Positions 42,695 through 51,692 of a stretch of 52,011 nucleotides of DNA are shown in pieces (position 1 is the first letter of the stretch; each line of letters begins with the position of its first letter). The DNA is from an uncultured Alistipes sp. Lineage in GTDB: Bacteria; Bacteroidota; Bacteroidia; Bacteroidales; Rikenellaceae. Both the position numbers and the translations under genes were made by a program. The notes under the pieces are model-generated. The model saw only the letters and a program-made list of their open reading frames with translations. It ran no database searches and was not told the DNA's origin. The DNA is taken from positions 1 to 52,011 of the forward strand of contig CALUII010000007.1 of the NCBI GenBank assembly GCA_944320665.1. The letters are read 5' to 3'.

Positions 42695-42973
42695 ATGGTT
42701 ATTCGCTTCGGCAAACGTTTCTGGATCATCACAACGAGTATCATTATCGTTTTCACGGTCTTCGTCGTGGGGCGCAATCTGTTGCACACGGTGAAGATTC
42801 GCCACGAGATCGGTCAGCTCGAGCGCGAAAAGGAGCATTACGAGCAGCGGATCGAGCAGGACAGTCTGTTGCTCGAGCGTTTGCGTTACGACGACTATCT
42901 GGAAGAGTTCGCGCGTGAGCGCTATCGCATGCAGCGACGCGGCGAGCAGGTCTATATCATCGAGGAGGAGTAG
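42695..42973 (+). CDS. DivIC/FtsB-family cell division protein
   Basis: The 92-residue protein starts MVIRFGKRFWIITTSIIIVF and has one membrane helix (about 8-28), a short coiled coil (IRHEIGQLEREKEHYEQRIE) and LRYDDYLEEFARERYRMQRR, with a C-terminal GEQVYIIEEE. This is the septum-formation-initiator layout (FtsB/DivIC), working with FtsL/FtsQ at the division site. The ATG at 42695 is preferred over a TTG six bases upstream. Confidence 0.9.
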   Translation: MVIRFGKRFWIITTSIIIVFTVFVVGRNLLHTVKIRHEIGQLEREKEHYEQRIEQDSLLLERLRYDDYLEEFARERYRMQRRGEQVYIIEEE

Positions 42974-43001
42974 AGACTCTCTCTACGAAACGATTCAGGT
43001 G

Positions 43002-43040
43002 CAGGCGCCTCACCAGCAACATCGGTTGGTGAGGCGCCTG
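43002..43040. terminator. Bidirectional terminator between the division gene and thiL
   Basis: CAGGCGCCTCACCA (43002-43015) and its exact complement (43027-43040) form a 14-base-pair stem, followed on the plus strand by TTTGTG. It sits between convergent genes. Confidence 0.75.
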
Positions 43041-43071
43041 TTTGTGTCCTGAAGAGGGGGGGAGAAGGAGA

Positions 43072-44025
43072 TCAGAAGTGTTCGAAGCCCATGAAATCGA
43101 CCGACTGAGGAATGCCGTTCTGAAGCCAGACCGGTTGCGCGGGTACCTTGCTGTTAACGTCGGTGATACGTCCTACGTCGTAGAGCGGACGTCCGAAATC
43201 ACGTTCGAAATCACGGGCCAGTTTCTCGGCTTGCGCAGCCTCCGCCGTGAAAAGCAACTGATAATCTTCGCCTCCGCCGAGCGCCGTCTGCAGGTCGGCT
43301 CCATCGGCCCTGGGGATGCGGTCGAGGTCAATGGCGGCTCCGACGTGTGACTGTTCCATGATGTGGCGTATGTCCGATCCCAGACCGTCCGACAGATCCA
43401 TCATGGCATGCACCTCCATTCGCCGGCCGAGCCAGATCCCTTCCTCAATCTGCGGTACGGGGTTGCGATGCAGGACTGCCGCCTGCGTGTCCAGCTGCCC
43501 GGCCAGCAGGTCACGCAGACCGACGGCCGAGCCGCCGAGCCGTCCCGTTGTGAAGATATGGTCGCCGATCCGTGCCGCGCTGCGGCGTTTGAGGTGGGCG
43601 AGCGGAGCCCGGCCGATGGCCGTCACACTGATCGTGATGCCCGATTCGGATCCCGTGGTGTCGCCTCCAACCAGTGCCGTCCCGTATCGTTCCGAGGCGG
43701 CGCAATATCCTTCGGTAAAGGCTTGGGCCCATTCGCCTGTTGCATCGGCCGGCAGGGCCAGTGAGAGCAGGGTCGCAACGGGACGTGCCCCCATCGAGGC
43801 AACGTCGCTGAGGTTCACGGCGAGCGATTTGCCGCCCAGCTCGCCTGGCGGGGTGGCTGTCCGGAGGAAATGAACCCCTTCGCACAGCAGGTCCGTCGTA
43901 AAGACAAGGGCTTCGTCGTGTCCAATGGGTAGTACGGCGCAGTCGTCGCCGATACCTTCGAATCCTGCCGTGGGCAACGTTTCGCACAGTGTGCGGATGT
44001 GGTCGATCAATCCGAATTCGGTCAT
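43072..44025 (-). CDS. thiL: Thiamine-monophosphate kinase
   Basis: Phosphorylates thiamine monophosphate to the active cofactor TPP, which PFOR needs. The 317-residue protein starts MTEFGLIDHIRTLCETLPTA and has GIGDDCAVLPIG (metal site), VFTTDLLCEGVHFLR, GGKSLAVNLSDVASMGARPV, YGTALVGGDTTGSESGITIS and MMDLSDGLGSDIRHIMEQSH. No other thi genes are near. It converges on the divIC-like gene and diverges from aroQ. Confidence 0.95.
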   Translation of the reverse strand: MTEFGLIDHIRTLCETLPTAGFEGIGDDCAVLPIGHDEALVFTTDLLCEGVHFLRTATPPGELGGKSLAVNLSDVASMGARPVATLLSLALPADATGEWAQAFTEGYCAASERYGTALVGGDTTGSESGITISVTAIGRAPLAHLKRRSAARIGDHIFTTGRLGGSAVGLRDLLAGQLDTQAAVLHRNPVPQIEEGIWLGRRMEVHAMMDLSDGLGSDIRHIMEQSHVGAAIDLDRIPRADGADLQTALGGGEDYQLLFTAEAAQAEKLARDFERDFGRPLYDVGRITDVNSKVPAQPVWLQNGIPQSVDFMGFEHF

Positions 44026-44120
44026 CACTCTTTTCTCTCTTTTTTGGGGCTTGGTGAGGAAAACTTCCCGGCCTGTTTCTTGTTGTGGTACGGCAATGTG
44101 TGCTTTATTGCCGTGCGGGG

Positions 44121-44128
44121 CAAAGGTA
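44121..44128 (-). promoter_or_regulatory. Promoter -7 element of thiL
   Basis: On the minus strand TACCTTTG matches TAnnTTTG. The leader to the thiL ATG (44025) is about 90 bases. It lies 23 bases from the divergent aroQ element. Confidence 0.55.
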
Positions 44129-44151
44129 TCGAAAATCTGCGGATTTATCGC

Positions 44152-44159
44152 TATATTTG
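44152..44159 (+). promoter_or_regulatory. Promoter -7 element of aroQ
   Basis: TATATTTG matches TAnnTTTG, giving a leader of about 38 bases to the ATG at 44203. Confidence 0.55.
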
Positions 44160-44202
44160 CAGCCGAAAGCAATGGCCTCCGTGTGCCGAAATTCATACGT
44201 TC

Positions 44203-44682
44203 ATGACGAAAATTTTGATTCTCAACGGGCCCAATCTCAATCTGCAGGGACGCCGCGATCCGCAGATCTATGGTGCGGAGACCTTCGACGGGTTGATGCA
44301 GCGTCTGCGGAGCCGCTATCCGGGGGTGGAGTTCGATTACGCACAATCCAACGTGGAGGGCGTTCTGATCGATGCCCTGCAGCAGGCCGATGGCCGCTAC
44401 GACGGTGTGGTGCTCAATGCGGGCGGATATACCCACACCTCCGTGGCGTTGCGCGATGCCGTGTCGGCCATAGCGCTGCCGGTGGTCGAGGTGCACCTGT
44501 CGGCCATCTGGGCCCGCGAGGAGTTTCGTCACGTCTCCCTGTTGGCCCCCGTGGTTGTGGGGTCGATCATGGGTTTCGGCATGCTCTCCTACGAACTGGG
44601 GGTGGAGGCGTTGCTGAGCCGCCGGACGGAGAAACGTTTGTGCGACACGCAACAGGGAGCGAATATCATTACGGAAGGTTAA
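44203..44682 (+). CDS. aroQ: Type II 3-dehydroquinate dehydratase
   Basis: Third step of the shikimate pathway. The 159-residue protein starts MTKILILNGPNLNLQGRRDP, with the catalytic Tyr in QIYG, DYAQSNVEGVLIDALQQADG, VVLNAGGYTHTSVALRDAVS and the catalytic His region VVEVHLSAIWAREEFRHVSL, ending IMGFGMLSYELGVEAL. The type II fold is distinct from AroD. aroA and aroC are elsewhere in the window, on the other strand. pyk follows 40 bases on. Confidence 0.96.
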   Translation: MTKILILNGPNLNLQGRRDPQIYGAETFDGLMQRLRSRYPGVEFDYAQSNVEGVLIDALQQADGRYDGVVLNAGGYTHTSVALRDAVSAIALPVVEVHLSAIWAREEFRHVSLLAPVVVGSIMGFGMLSYELGVEALLSRRTEKRLCDTQQGANIITEG

Positions 44683-44722
44683 GTTATAAGTTAGGAACTC
44701 TCACAAAAGAGAAAGAGCAAGT

Positions 44723-46213
44723 ATGTACAGACAGAAGAAAACGAAGATCGTGGCTACGATGTCCGACTTCCGCTGCACGGAGGAGTTCGTGCGCCAACTT
44801 TTCGATGCAGGCATGGACGTGATCCGCATCAATTCGGCTCACATGAACGAGGAGAGCGCTACGCGCATCGTCGAGACCGTGCACAAGGTGAACAACGCCA
44901 TTCCCATCATGATCGATACCAAGGGGCCGGAGATCCGTGTCACGACCATCGCCGACGAATACGGCAACAGCATTCGCTTCGAGGCGGGCGACCGTGTCGC
45001 CGTGCGCGGCTCGTCGGGCAGCGACCTGACGACGCGCAAGCTGATCTACATGAATGTCCCCGGTATTGTCGCCGATATTCCCGTCGGTGCGCGCATGCTG
45101 ATTGCCGACGGCGAGATGGAGTTGCGTGTGATCGACAAGAACGACGAGGAGCTTCAGTGTGAATTCGTGCGGGGCGGCGCGATGCGTTCGCGTAAGAGCG
45201 TCAATGTGCCGGGCGTCTCGATCAACTTGCCGTCGGTAACCGAGAAGGACCGCCGCTTCATCGAGTGGGCCGTACGCAACGACGTGGACTTCATCGCGCA
45301 TTCGTTCGTGCGCAGTGCCCGCGACATCGAGGCCGTGCAGGCGATCCTCGATGCCCACAACAGCCCGATCAAGATCATCTCGAAGATCGAGAATCAGGAG
45401 GGTATCGACCACATCGACGAGATCATCGAGAAGTCCTACGGCATCATGGTGGCCCGCGGTGACCTGGGTGTTGAACTGCCCGCAGAGGCCATTCCCAATA
45501 CGCAGCGCCGCATCGTCGAGAAGTGTATCGCGGCCAAGCGCCCGGTGATCATCGCCACGCAGATGCTCTACTCGATGGTTCACTCGCCGCGTCCGACGCG
45601 TGCCGAAGTGAGCGACGTGGCCAGTGCCATCTATGAACGTGTGGATGCCGTCATGCTGAGCGACGAGACGGCCATGGGTGACTATCCCGTGGAGTCGGTC
45701 GAGACGATGGCCCGTGTGGCGCGTGAGATCGAGCGCGACGAGACGCACTTCGCTCCGATGGTCGACATGAACATGGTCTCGGTCAACCACGAGATCACGG
45801 CCCAGTTGGCCCGTTCGGCCGTCCGTGCCTGCACGAACCTGCCGGTGAAGTACATCGTGCTCGATACGCGTACGGGACGTACGGGGCGCTATCTGGCTGC
45901 ATTCCGCGGCCGCAAGACGGTGATGGCCGTCTGCTACAGCCTTCATGCACAGCGTATCCTGGCTCTGTCGTATGGCGTGGTGCCCATTCTGCGCAATCAG
46001 AAACTCTCGGACAAGTACCACTTCCTGGTCGACGCCCTGGAGTTTATTGATCAATACAAGAAACTTGAGCCGAGTGACCTGCTGGCCATCGTGGGCGGCA
46101 GTTTCGGCCCCGACGGCGGCGCATCGTACGTCGAACTCTCGACCGTGGAGAACATCCGCAAGCGTATGGCCGAAATCGAGGCGGGTGAGAACCTGCGTTG
46201 TATCGAGGAGTAG
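44723..46213 (+). CDS. pyk: Pyruvate kinase
   Basis: PEP + ADP to pyruvate + ATP. The 496-residue protein has KTKIVATMSDFRCTEEFV, MDVIRINSAHMNEESATRIV, IMIDTKGPEIRV, the B-domain, the active-site block IKIISKIENQEGIDHIDEII, YGIMVARGDLGVELPAEAIP and RVDAVMLSDETAMGDYPVES. The C-terminal regulatory domain follows, with TRTGRTGRYLAAFRGRKTVM. A typical substitution is SDF for the commoner GP(A/S)S in the first block. It is followed by a flippase gene 8 bases on. Confidence 0.96.
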   Translation: MYRQKKTKIVATMSDFRCTEEFVRQLFDAGMDVIRINSAHMNEESATRIVETVHKVNNAIPIMIDTKGPEIRVTTIADEYGNSIRFEAGDRVAVRGSSGSDLTTRKLIYMNVPGIVADIPVGARMLIADGEMELRVIDKNDEELQCEFVRGGAMRSRKSVNVPGVSINLPSVTEKDRRFIEWAVRNDVDFIAHSFVRSARDIEAVQAILDAHNSPIKIISKIENQEGIDHIDEIIEKSYGIMVARGDLGVELPAEAIPNTQRRIVEKCIAAKRPVIIATQMLYSMVHSPRPTRAEVSDVASAIYERVDAVMLSDETAMGDYPVESVETMARVAREIERDETHFAPMVDMNMVSVNHEITAQLARSAVRACTNLPVKYIVLDTRTGRTGRYLAAFRGRKTVMAVCYSLHAQRILALSYGVVPILRNQKLSDKYHFLVDALEFIDQYKKLEPSDLLAIVGGSFGPDGGASYVELSTVENIRKRMAEIEAGENLRCIEE

Positions 46214-46221
46214 GATATAGT

Positions 46222-47718
46222 ATGGCGCAGAAGGTGCAAAAAACGGGCGGCGAAACTCCCGAAGTATCGGCACGTGCCGGTGAGCTGAAGGGGAAGGTCG
46301 CGCGTGGCGTGGCGTGGAGCATTGCCGAAAAGGGCGGCTCCACGCTCCTGCAATTGGGAGTGAGCCTCATTGTCCTGCGCCTGCTGATGCCCGAGGATTT
46401 CGGTGTGGTGGCCATTCTGACGGCCATCTCGGCCGTTGCGTTGATCGTTGTCGACAGCGGCTTCTCGCAGACGCTGATTCGTAAGGCCGACCCCTCGCCC
46501 GAGGAGTATGGGTCGGTTTTCCGTTTCAGCCTGGTTGTTTCGCTGATCCTGTACGTCGTGCTGGTAGCCGTTTCACCGGCCCTTGGCACCTACTATGCGA
46601 TGCCCGATCTGGGCCGTACGGCACCGGTCTTCTTCCTCATTCTGCCGGTCAATGCATTGTGTGTTATCCAGCAGGTCATCTTTACGCGACGATTCCTCTT
46701 TGCCCTGCAGTCGAAGGTGACCTTTGCGGCCAACTTTGTGGCCGGTGTGGCTGCCGTGGGTTTGGCCTTGGCCGGATGCGGCGTCTGGAGTATCGTGGCG
46801 CAGCGTGTGTTGATGATGGCCGTGCGCGCTGCCCTGCTCTGGTGGCTCAGTTCGTGGCGTCCGTCGGGACATTACGACGGCGCGGTCTTGCGGCGTATGG
46901 CACCGTACAGCCTGAGCCTGATGGCGACAGATCTGATCTCGATGTTTTATACGAAGGTGCCGCAGTTCTTCATCGGACGTCTCTACTCGTCGTCGACGCT
47001 GGGGTATTTCGATCAGGCGGTCAAACTGCGTGACCAACCCGTCAATTCGGCCATGCAGGCCGTGCAGAGCGTGACCTTCCCGGCGTTGTCAAAGGTGGCG
47101 GCTGACGATCGGCGATTTGCCGAAAGTTACCGCCAGGTGGCCATGATCGTGGCGTTTGCACTCTTTCCCATCATGGCGGGCATGATTGCCGTAGCCGAGG
47201 ATCTCTTTACGGTTTGTGTCGGAGCAAAGTGGCTGCCGACGGTTCCCTATTTCCGAGTGGTGTGTCTGGCCGGTTTCTTCTATCCGATCGCGCAGGTAGC
47301 CTACAACGTGTTGAAGGTCAAGAGTGATGGTTCGATCATCGTCCGGCTTGAGGTAGCCAAGAAGATCATTATGACTTTGTTGCTGGCCATGACCCTTTTC
47401 CATAGCGTGCAGGCCGTCGTTTGGGCTTTGGCCGTGATGTCGTTTGTCGAGATGGCCCTCAACGTTGTGGCAGCCCGCCGTTTCACGCTGCTTACGTTGC
47501 GGACATTGGCACGGACGCTGTTGCCCGTAGCCCTCGTCACGGGGACGATGTATGCCGTTGTACGTGCGGCCGAATGGTTTGTCGCTGATCCGGCATTGCG
47601 GTTGATGGTGGGGATTGGAGTTGGTGTCGCGACCTATGTCGGACTTTCCGCTCTGTTCCGTTTGGAAGCTTTCAGAGAGGCCGTCGGTATGGTGCGGCGT
47701 GAGTTAAAACGCCGCTGA
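46222..47718 (+). CDS. Polysaccharide flippase (Wzx/MOP superfamily)
   Basis: The 498-residue membrane protein has about 12-14 helices and the conserved opening KGKVARGVAWSIAEKGGSTL, LRLLMPEDFGVVAILTAISA and VDSGFSQTLIRKADPSPEEY, characteristic of lipopolysaccharide/exopolysaccharide export flippases such as WzxC. Later, YSLSLMATDLISMFYTKVPQ and LRDQPVNSAMQAVQSVTFPA are also typical. The substrate is not readable and no glycosyltransferases are adjacent. The ATG at 46222 is chosen; an upstream GTG lies inside pyk. Confidence 0.9.
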   Translation: MAQKVQKTGGETPEVSARAGELKGKVARGVAWSIAEKGGSTLLQLGVSLIVLRLLMPEDFGVVAILTAISAVALIVVDSGFSQTLIRKADPSPEEYGSVFRFSLVVSLILYVVLVAVSPALGTYYAMPDLGRTAPVFFLILPVNALCVIQQVIFTRRFLFALQSKVTFAANFVAGVAAVGLALAGCGVWSIVAQRVLMMAVRAALLWWLSSWRPSGHYDGAVLRRMAPYSLSLMATDLISMFYTKVPQFFIGRLYSSSTLGYFDQAVKLRDQPVNSAMQAVQSVTFPALSKVAADDRRFAESYRQVAMIVAFALFPIMAGMIAVAEDLFTVCVGAKWLPTVPYFRVVCLAGFFYPIAQVAYNVLKVKSDGSIIVRLEVAKKIIMTLLLAMTLFHSVQAVVWALAVMSFVEMALNVVAARRFTLLTLRTLARTLLPVALVTGTMYAVVRAAEWFVADPALRLMVGIGVGVATYVGLSALFRLEAFREAVGMVRRELKRR

Positions 47719-47791
47719 ATGGTGGTCTGAAAGGCCACGCGTGAAAGGAGATGCACCTGCTGCCGCTTCGGTTGTCGTGCAGTTGCGTATT

Positions 47792-47841
47792 AAAAACGAA
47801 TCGGGCTCTCTTCCCTCATGGGAGAGAGCTCGATTCCGTTT
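47792..47841 (-). terminator. Terminator after buk
   Basis: On the minus strand AAACGGAATCGAGCTCTCTC and a near-complement form a bulged stem of about 20 base pairs around ATGA, followed by five T. It also lies downstream of the convergent flippase gene. Confidence 0.78.
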
Positions 47842-47866
47842 CATGAAGTGTGGGGGTCTGGTGCCT

Positions 47867-48931
47867 TTAGGCGTATACCTTCGGAGCCATCGTGCCGCGC
47901 AGTACGGCCAACGCATTGTGTGCCAGCGATTCCAGCTCGTTCTCGCCAGGATAGACGGCGATCGGAGCCAGGAACGAGCAATGTTCCTTGACGATGTCGA
48001 TCACCGGCTCGTTGTAGGCGATTCCGCCCGTAAGGATGATGGCGTCGACCTTGCCTTTGAGAGCGGCGGCCATGGCGCCGATCTCCTTGGCGATCGTATA
48101 GCTCATTGCACGCAGGAAGAAGTCACAAGCCTGGTCCTCTTTGGCCTTCTCGCAGAGTTCCTGCACGGAGTTGATACCCAGATGGGCCACCATGCCGCCT
48201 TTGCCGGCCAGCAACTTGGCGATCTCCTTCTTCGTATAGTTGCCCGAGAAGCAGAGCTCCACGAGGCTCTCTGCGGGGAGTGTGCCCGAGCGCTCGGGAG
48301 CGATCGGACCGTCGCCGTTGAGGGCGTTGTTCGTGTCGACGACACGTCCATGGTCATGTGCGCTGATCGAGATGCCGCCTCCGAGGTGACCTACCACGAG
48401 ATTGACCTCTTCGTACTTCCAACCCATCTTGGCGCAATGCTTGCGGGCAGTAGCCTTCTGGTTGAGGGCGTGGAAGATCGAACGGCGCGGGCACTGCGGG
48501 AGTCCGCTCACGCGGGCGATGTCGGCGAGTTCGTCAACGACTACCGGATCGGCGATGTAGGCCTTTACACCAGCCATACGTGCGATCTCGTCAGCGATCA
48601 GGCCGCCCAAGTTCGATGCATGTTCCATCTGTGCGTGGATCAGGTCGTTGCGCATGGCCTCGTTGACCTCATATACGCCGCCCGGGATGGGCTTGATCAG
48701 GCCGCCTCGGCCGATGACGGCCGACAGGTCGTGTACATCGATTCCTTTCTCCTTCAGTGCATCGAGGACCAAGCCGCGGCGCCAGGGCAGCTGGTCTGCT
48801 ACGGCGGCATAGCGGGCGATCTCCTCAGCCGGATGGCGGAGCGTCAGTTCGAGGGTGGGTTTTTCGTCTTCATAGAGGGCCAACTTCGTAGAAGTCGAGC
48901 CCGGGTTAATTGCCAGTATCTTGAAGCTCAT
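47867..48931 (-). CDS. buk: Butyrate kinase
   Basis: Acyl phosphate + ADP to acid + ATP. The 354-residue member of the acetate kinase/Hsp70 superfamily starts MSFKILAINPGSTSTKLALY, with VIGRGGLIKPIPGGVYEVNE (typical of butyrate kinase rather than acetate kinase), VVGHLGGGISISAHDHGRVV and ILTGGIAYNEPVIDIV. It may act on butyryl or branched-chain acyl phosphates. It is 36 bases after ptb, so the two probably form a unit. Confidence 0.95.
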   Translation of the reverse strand: MSFKILAINPGSTSTKLALYEDEKPTLELTLRHPAEEIARYAAVADQLPWRRGLVLDALKEKGIDVHDLSAVIGRGGLIKPIPGGVYEVNEAMRNDLIHAQMEHASNLGGLIADEIARMAGVKAYIADPVVVDELADIARVSGLPQCPRRSIFHALNQKATARKHCAKMGWKYEEVNLVVGHLGGGISISAHDHGRVVDTNNALNGDGPIAPERSGTLPAESLVELCFSGNYTKKEIAKLLAGKGGMVAHLGINSVQELCEKAKEDQACDFFLRAMSYTIAKEIGAMAAALKGKVDAIILTGGIAYNEPVIDIVKEHCSFLAPIAVYPGENELESLAHNALAVLRGTMAPKVYA

Positions 48932-48967
48932 ATCGAATTTTGTCGGTCGGGTTAGTTTGGTTGCAGA

Positions 48968-49873
48968 TTATTTAGCGGCCAGACAAGCCAGAGCGATCGA
49001 ATAGAGCTTTGTTTTGCTGGTGTCGCCACGCGACGTCAGTACGCACGGAACCTTCGTACCCATCACCATAGCGGCGATTTCACCACCACCGAAGTGCGTA
49101 GCGGCCTTGAAGAATACGTTGCCCGACTCGATGTTCGGGAAGAGCAGGCAGTCCGGATCTCCGGCAACGCTCGAACCCTTCACCTTCTTGTGCTCGGCAA
49201 CCTCCTTGTAGAGAGCGACGTCGATCGACAGCGGGCCGTCGATAACGATGTTGCCCAGCTGGCCGCGGTCACCCATTTTGGCGAGGATGGCGCTTTCGGT
49301 CGACGAGATTACGCTCGGCAGCAGCTGCTCCGAGGGGGCGATGCAGGCGATCTTCGGCGTGGTGATGCCCAGCAGGTTGGCCGTGCGGGCGAGGTAACCG
49401 ATCTGTACGGTCTTCTGCTTGAAATCGGGCAGCGGAATAACGGCTACGTCCGAGATAACGAGCAGTTTGTGGTACGACGGCATCTCAACGACCGATACGT
49501 GGCTCAGAACGCCCTTCGGGGGGAAGAGGCCCGCATCCTTGTTGAGGATGCCGCGCATGTATTTGTCGGTCGAGACCAGACCCTTCATCAATACGTCCGC
49601 GTTACCGGCAACGACGGCGGCAACGGCCTGCTGCACGCACTTCACGTCGTTCTTCTCCTCGACGATGTTGAAAACCGAGATGTCGATATTGTTTTCGGCG
49701 CAAACCTGCTCGATGACGGCGCGCTCGCCATAGAGCGTCGGCTCTACGAGGCCCTCTTTGTAGGCCTCGTAAACGGCCTCGAGCGTGTGCGAATCCTGAC
49801 CGTAGGCTACGGCCAGACGTTTTCTACCTTTTTTGCGTGCTTCGACTACGATGTCTGAAAGATGCTGAATCAT
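48968..49873 (-). CDS. ptb: Phosphate butyryltransferase
   Basis: Acyl-CoA + Pi to acyl phosphate + CoA. The 301-residue protein starts MIQHLSDIVVEARKKGRKRL, with NADVLMKGLVSTDKYMRGIL, LSHVSVVEMPSYHKLLVISD, and the C-terminal GSSVAGDPDCLLFPNIESGN, VFFKAATHFGGGEIAAMVMG, matching the Ptb/Pta superfamily at Ptb length. A longer frame runs upstream, but the ATG at 49873 starts the conserved part. The 67 bases between ackA and ptb are very A/T-rich. Confidence 0.94.
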   Translation of the reverse strand: MIQHLSDIVVEARKKGRKRLAVAYGQDSHTLEAVYEAYKEGLVEPTLYGERAVIEQVCAENNIDISVFNIVEEKNDVKCVQQAVAAVVAGNADVLMKGLVSTDKYMRGILNKDAGLFPPKGVLSHVSVVEMPSYHKLLVISDVAVIPLPDFKQKTVQIGYLARTANLLGITTPKIACIAPSEQLLPSVISSTESAILAKMGDRGQLGNIVIDGPLSIDVALYKEVAEHKKVKGSSVAGDPDCLLFPNIESGNVFFKAATHFGGGEIAAMVMGTKVPCVLTSRGDTSKTKLYSIALACLAAK

Positions 49874-49940
49874 AGTTTTGATTGTTTTTTGAAAAAATGT
49901 TGTGTATTTTTTATTATCTTTTCCTTCGTGGAAGAGGAAA

Positions 49941-51146
49941 TTATTTAACCAAATTATAGGTGTCGGTTGCAATCATCAACTCCTCGTCGGTAGCGATCAT
50001 GGCGACCTTTACGCGCGACGACGGTTTCGTAAGGAGTTTGTCCACACCGCGGGCACCCTTGTTGGCCTCCTGGTCGAACTCTACGCCCAGGAATTCAAGT
50101 CCCTGACAGACGCTTTCGCGCATTTCGTCCGAATTTTCGCCCACGCCGCCCGTGAAGACGATCAGATCCAGACCGCCCATCTCGGCGGCGTACTGTCCGA
50201 TGAATTTCTTGATGCGGTTATCGTAGATGTCGCGTGCGAGGATGGCGCGTTGGTTGCCCGCATGGTATGCGTCGTCGATGTCGCGCATGTCACTCGAAAG
50301 GCCCGAAAGGCCCTGTACGCCCGACTTCTTGTTCATCATGGCATTCACCTGTTCGTAGCTCATGCCCTCTTTTTCGCCGATGTAGGTGATGGCGCTGGGG
50401 TCGACTTCGCCGCAGCGCGTACCCATCACCAGACCGTCCACGGGCGAGAAGCCCATCGACGTATCGAACGACTTGCCGTTGAGAACGGCCGTCACCGAGG
50501 CGCCGTTGCCGATGTGGCAGGTGATGATTTTCGAGTGGGCAAGATCCAGTCCGGCCACCTCGGCACCTTTGGCTGCCACGTACTTGTGGCTGGTTCCGTG
50601 GAAACCGTACTTGCGCACGCGGTACTTCTCATAGTATTCATAGGGCAGGGCATACATGTAGTTGACGGCCGGAATCGTCTGATGGAACGACGTGTCGAAG
50701 ACGGCTACCTGCGGAACGCCCGGCAGCACCTTCTCGATCGAGAGGATGCCTTCGAGGTTGGCGGGGTTGTGCAGCGGAGCGATTTCGAAGAGTTTGCGGA
50801 TCTTCTCCTTCACCTCTTCGTTGACGAGGCAGCTCTGCGAAAAGAATTCGCCTCCGTGGGCCACACGATGGCCGACGGCCTTCACCTCCGAGAGCGAAGC
50901 GATGACGCCGTGTTTCGGGTCGGTCAGTGCTTCGAGTACCAGACGGATACCCGTCGTATGGTCCGGAATGGGCTGGTGGTGGATCTCGAAACGTTCCTTG
51001 CCCACGGGTTTGTGGGTCAGATCGCTTTCGGCCAGGCCGATACGCTCGACAAGACCTTTGGCGAGCAACTTGTTGGAACCGGCCTCGATGTCGATCACCT
51101 GATATTTGATCGACGAACTGCCGCAGTTGAGTACGAGTATAACCAT
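49941..51146 (-). CDS. ackA: Acetate kinase
   Basis: Acetyl phosphate + ADP to acetate + ATP. The 401-residue protein starts MVILVLNCGSSSIKYQVIDI, with VAVFDTSFHQTIPAVNYMYA, RKYGFHGTSHKYVAAKGAEV, TCHIGNGASVTAVLNGKSFD, DTSMGFSPVDGLVMGTRCGE and the C-terminal VFTGGVGENSDEMRE. No classical pta is adjacent; ptb lies downstream instead, suggesting that Ptb also makes acetyl phosphate or that Pta is elsewhere. Confidence 0.97.
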   Translation of the reverse strand: MVILVLNCGSSSIKYQVIDIEAGSNKLLAKGLVERIGLAESDLTHKPVGKERFEIHHQPIPDHTTGIRLVLEALTDPKHGVIASLSEVKAVGHRVAHGGEFFSQSCLVNEEVKEKIRKLFEIAPLHNPANLEGILSIEKVLPGVPQVAVFDTSFHQTIPAVNYMYALPYEYYEKYRVRKYGFHGTSHKYVAAKGAEVAGLDLAHSKIITCHIGNGASVTAVLNGKSFDTSMGFSPVDGLVMGTRCGEVDPSAITYIGEKEGMSYEQVNAMMNKKSGVQGLSGLSSDMRDIDDAYHAGNQRAILARDIYDNRIKKFIGQYAAEMGGLDLIVFTGGVGENSDEMRESVCQGLEFLGVEFDQEANKGARGVDKLLTKPSSRVKVAMIATDEELMIATDTYNLVK

Positions 51147-51195
51147 ATTGCAGTGTAGTTTTAAATTGTTTTTATTATCTGTTTTTTTTCGGCTC

Positions 51196-51570
51196 TCAAT
51201 GTTTCACATGTTCACCGATCCAGGCGCCCGCTGCGACGCAAACTACGCAGAGGAGTATGCTCAATGCGATGTAGAGCAGGGCCGGAGTCCAGTCTCCGTG
51301 CCGCATGAGTCGCAGTGTGTCGGCCGAGAAGGTCGAAAAGGTGGTGAATCCGCCACAGAATCCCACGGTCAGCAGGCGCAGCAGCCACGGTGAATCGCCG
51401 ATCCATCCGGTGAAGAGTCCGATCAGAAACGATCCGACGACATTCACGACGAAGGTGCCGGTGGGAAATCCGCCGAGGGTGTAACCGGAGAGCAGGTGGC
51501 CCGAGAGCAGGTAACGGACCATGCTGCCTGCGGCGCCGCCGGCGCCGACGATCAGGAATTCACGCAACAC
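51196..51570 (-). CDS. crcB: Fluoride channel CrcB/Fluc
   Basis: Exports fluoride as a dual-topology dimer. The 124-residue protein has four membrane helices, LREFLIVGAGGAAGSMVRYL at the start, FPTGTFVVNVVGSFLIGLFT with the pore Asn, and the phenylalanine box GFCGGFTTFSTFSADTLRLM. The start is GTG at 51570 or the next codon TTG, about 24 bases after the predicted start of transcription. No fluoride riboswitch was recognised upstream. Confidence 0.95.
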   Translation of the reverse strand: MLREFLIVGAGGAAGSMVRYLLSGHLLSGYTLGGFPTGTFVVNVVGSFLIGLFTGWIGDSPWLLRLLTVGFCGGFTTFSTFSADTLRLMRHGDWTPALLYIALSILLCVVCVAAGAWIGEHVKH

Positions 51571-51600
51571 GTTTGAAACAGGGCTTTTTTAATAATTGCG

Positions 51601-51608
51601 CAAATTTA
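51601..51608 (-). promoter_or_regulatory. Promoter -7 element of crcB (perhaps also ackA-ptb-buk)
   Basis: On the minus strand TAAATTTG matches TAnnTTTG. crcB and ackA are only 49 bases apart without a visible terminator, so read-through into the acyl-kinase genes is possible. Confidence 0.55.
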
Positions 51609-51667
51609 CGTAAAAAAAAGTTACGGATTATAATAAATCTTACGCTTTTTTGGTGCGAAATTCGTGT

Positions 51668-51689
51668 AAAAGGAGGAATTCGTCCTTTT
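51668..51689 (-). terminator. Possible weak terminator after manA
   Basis: On the minus strand AAAAGGA and TCCTTTT form a 7-base-pair stem with an 8-base loop. The stem's own 3' arm provides the T run. It begins a few bases after the stop codon. Confidence 0.4.
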
Positions 51690-51692
51690 TCG

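Noticed and set aside
44684..46273. A 529-codon open frame on the minus strand across pyk
   Set aside because: Antisense shadow of pyruvate kinase. Similar long antisense frames over ppdK, recQ, trkA, nadE, rnfC and the GH3 gene were rejected for the same reason.
51571..51692. Fluoride riboswitch ahead of crcB
   Set aside because: The leader from the predicted start of transcription is only about 24 bases, too short for the known aptamer, and its conserved bases were not found.
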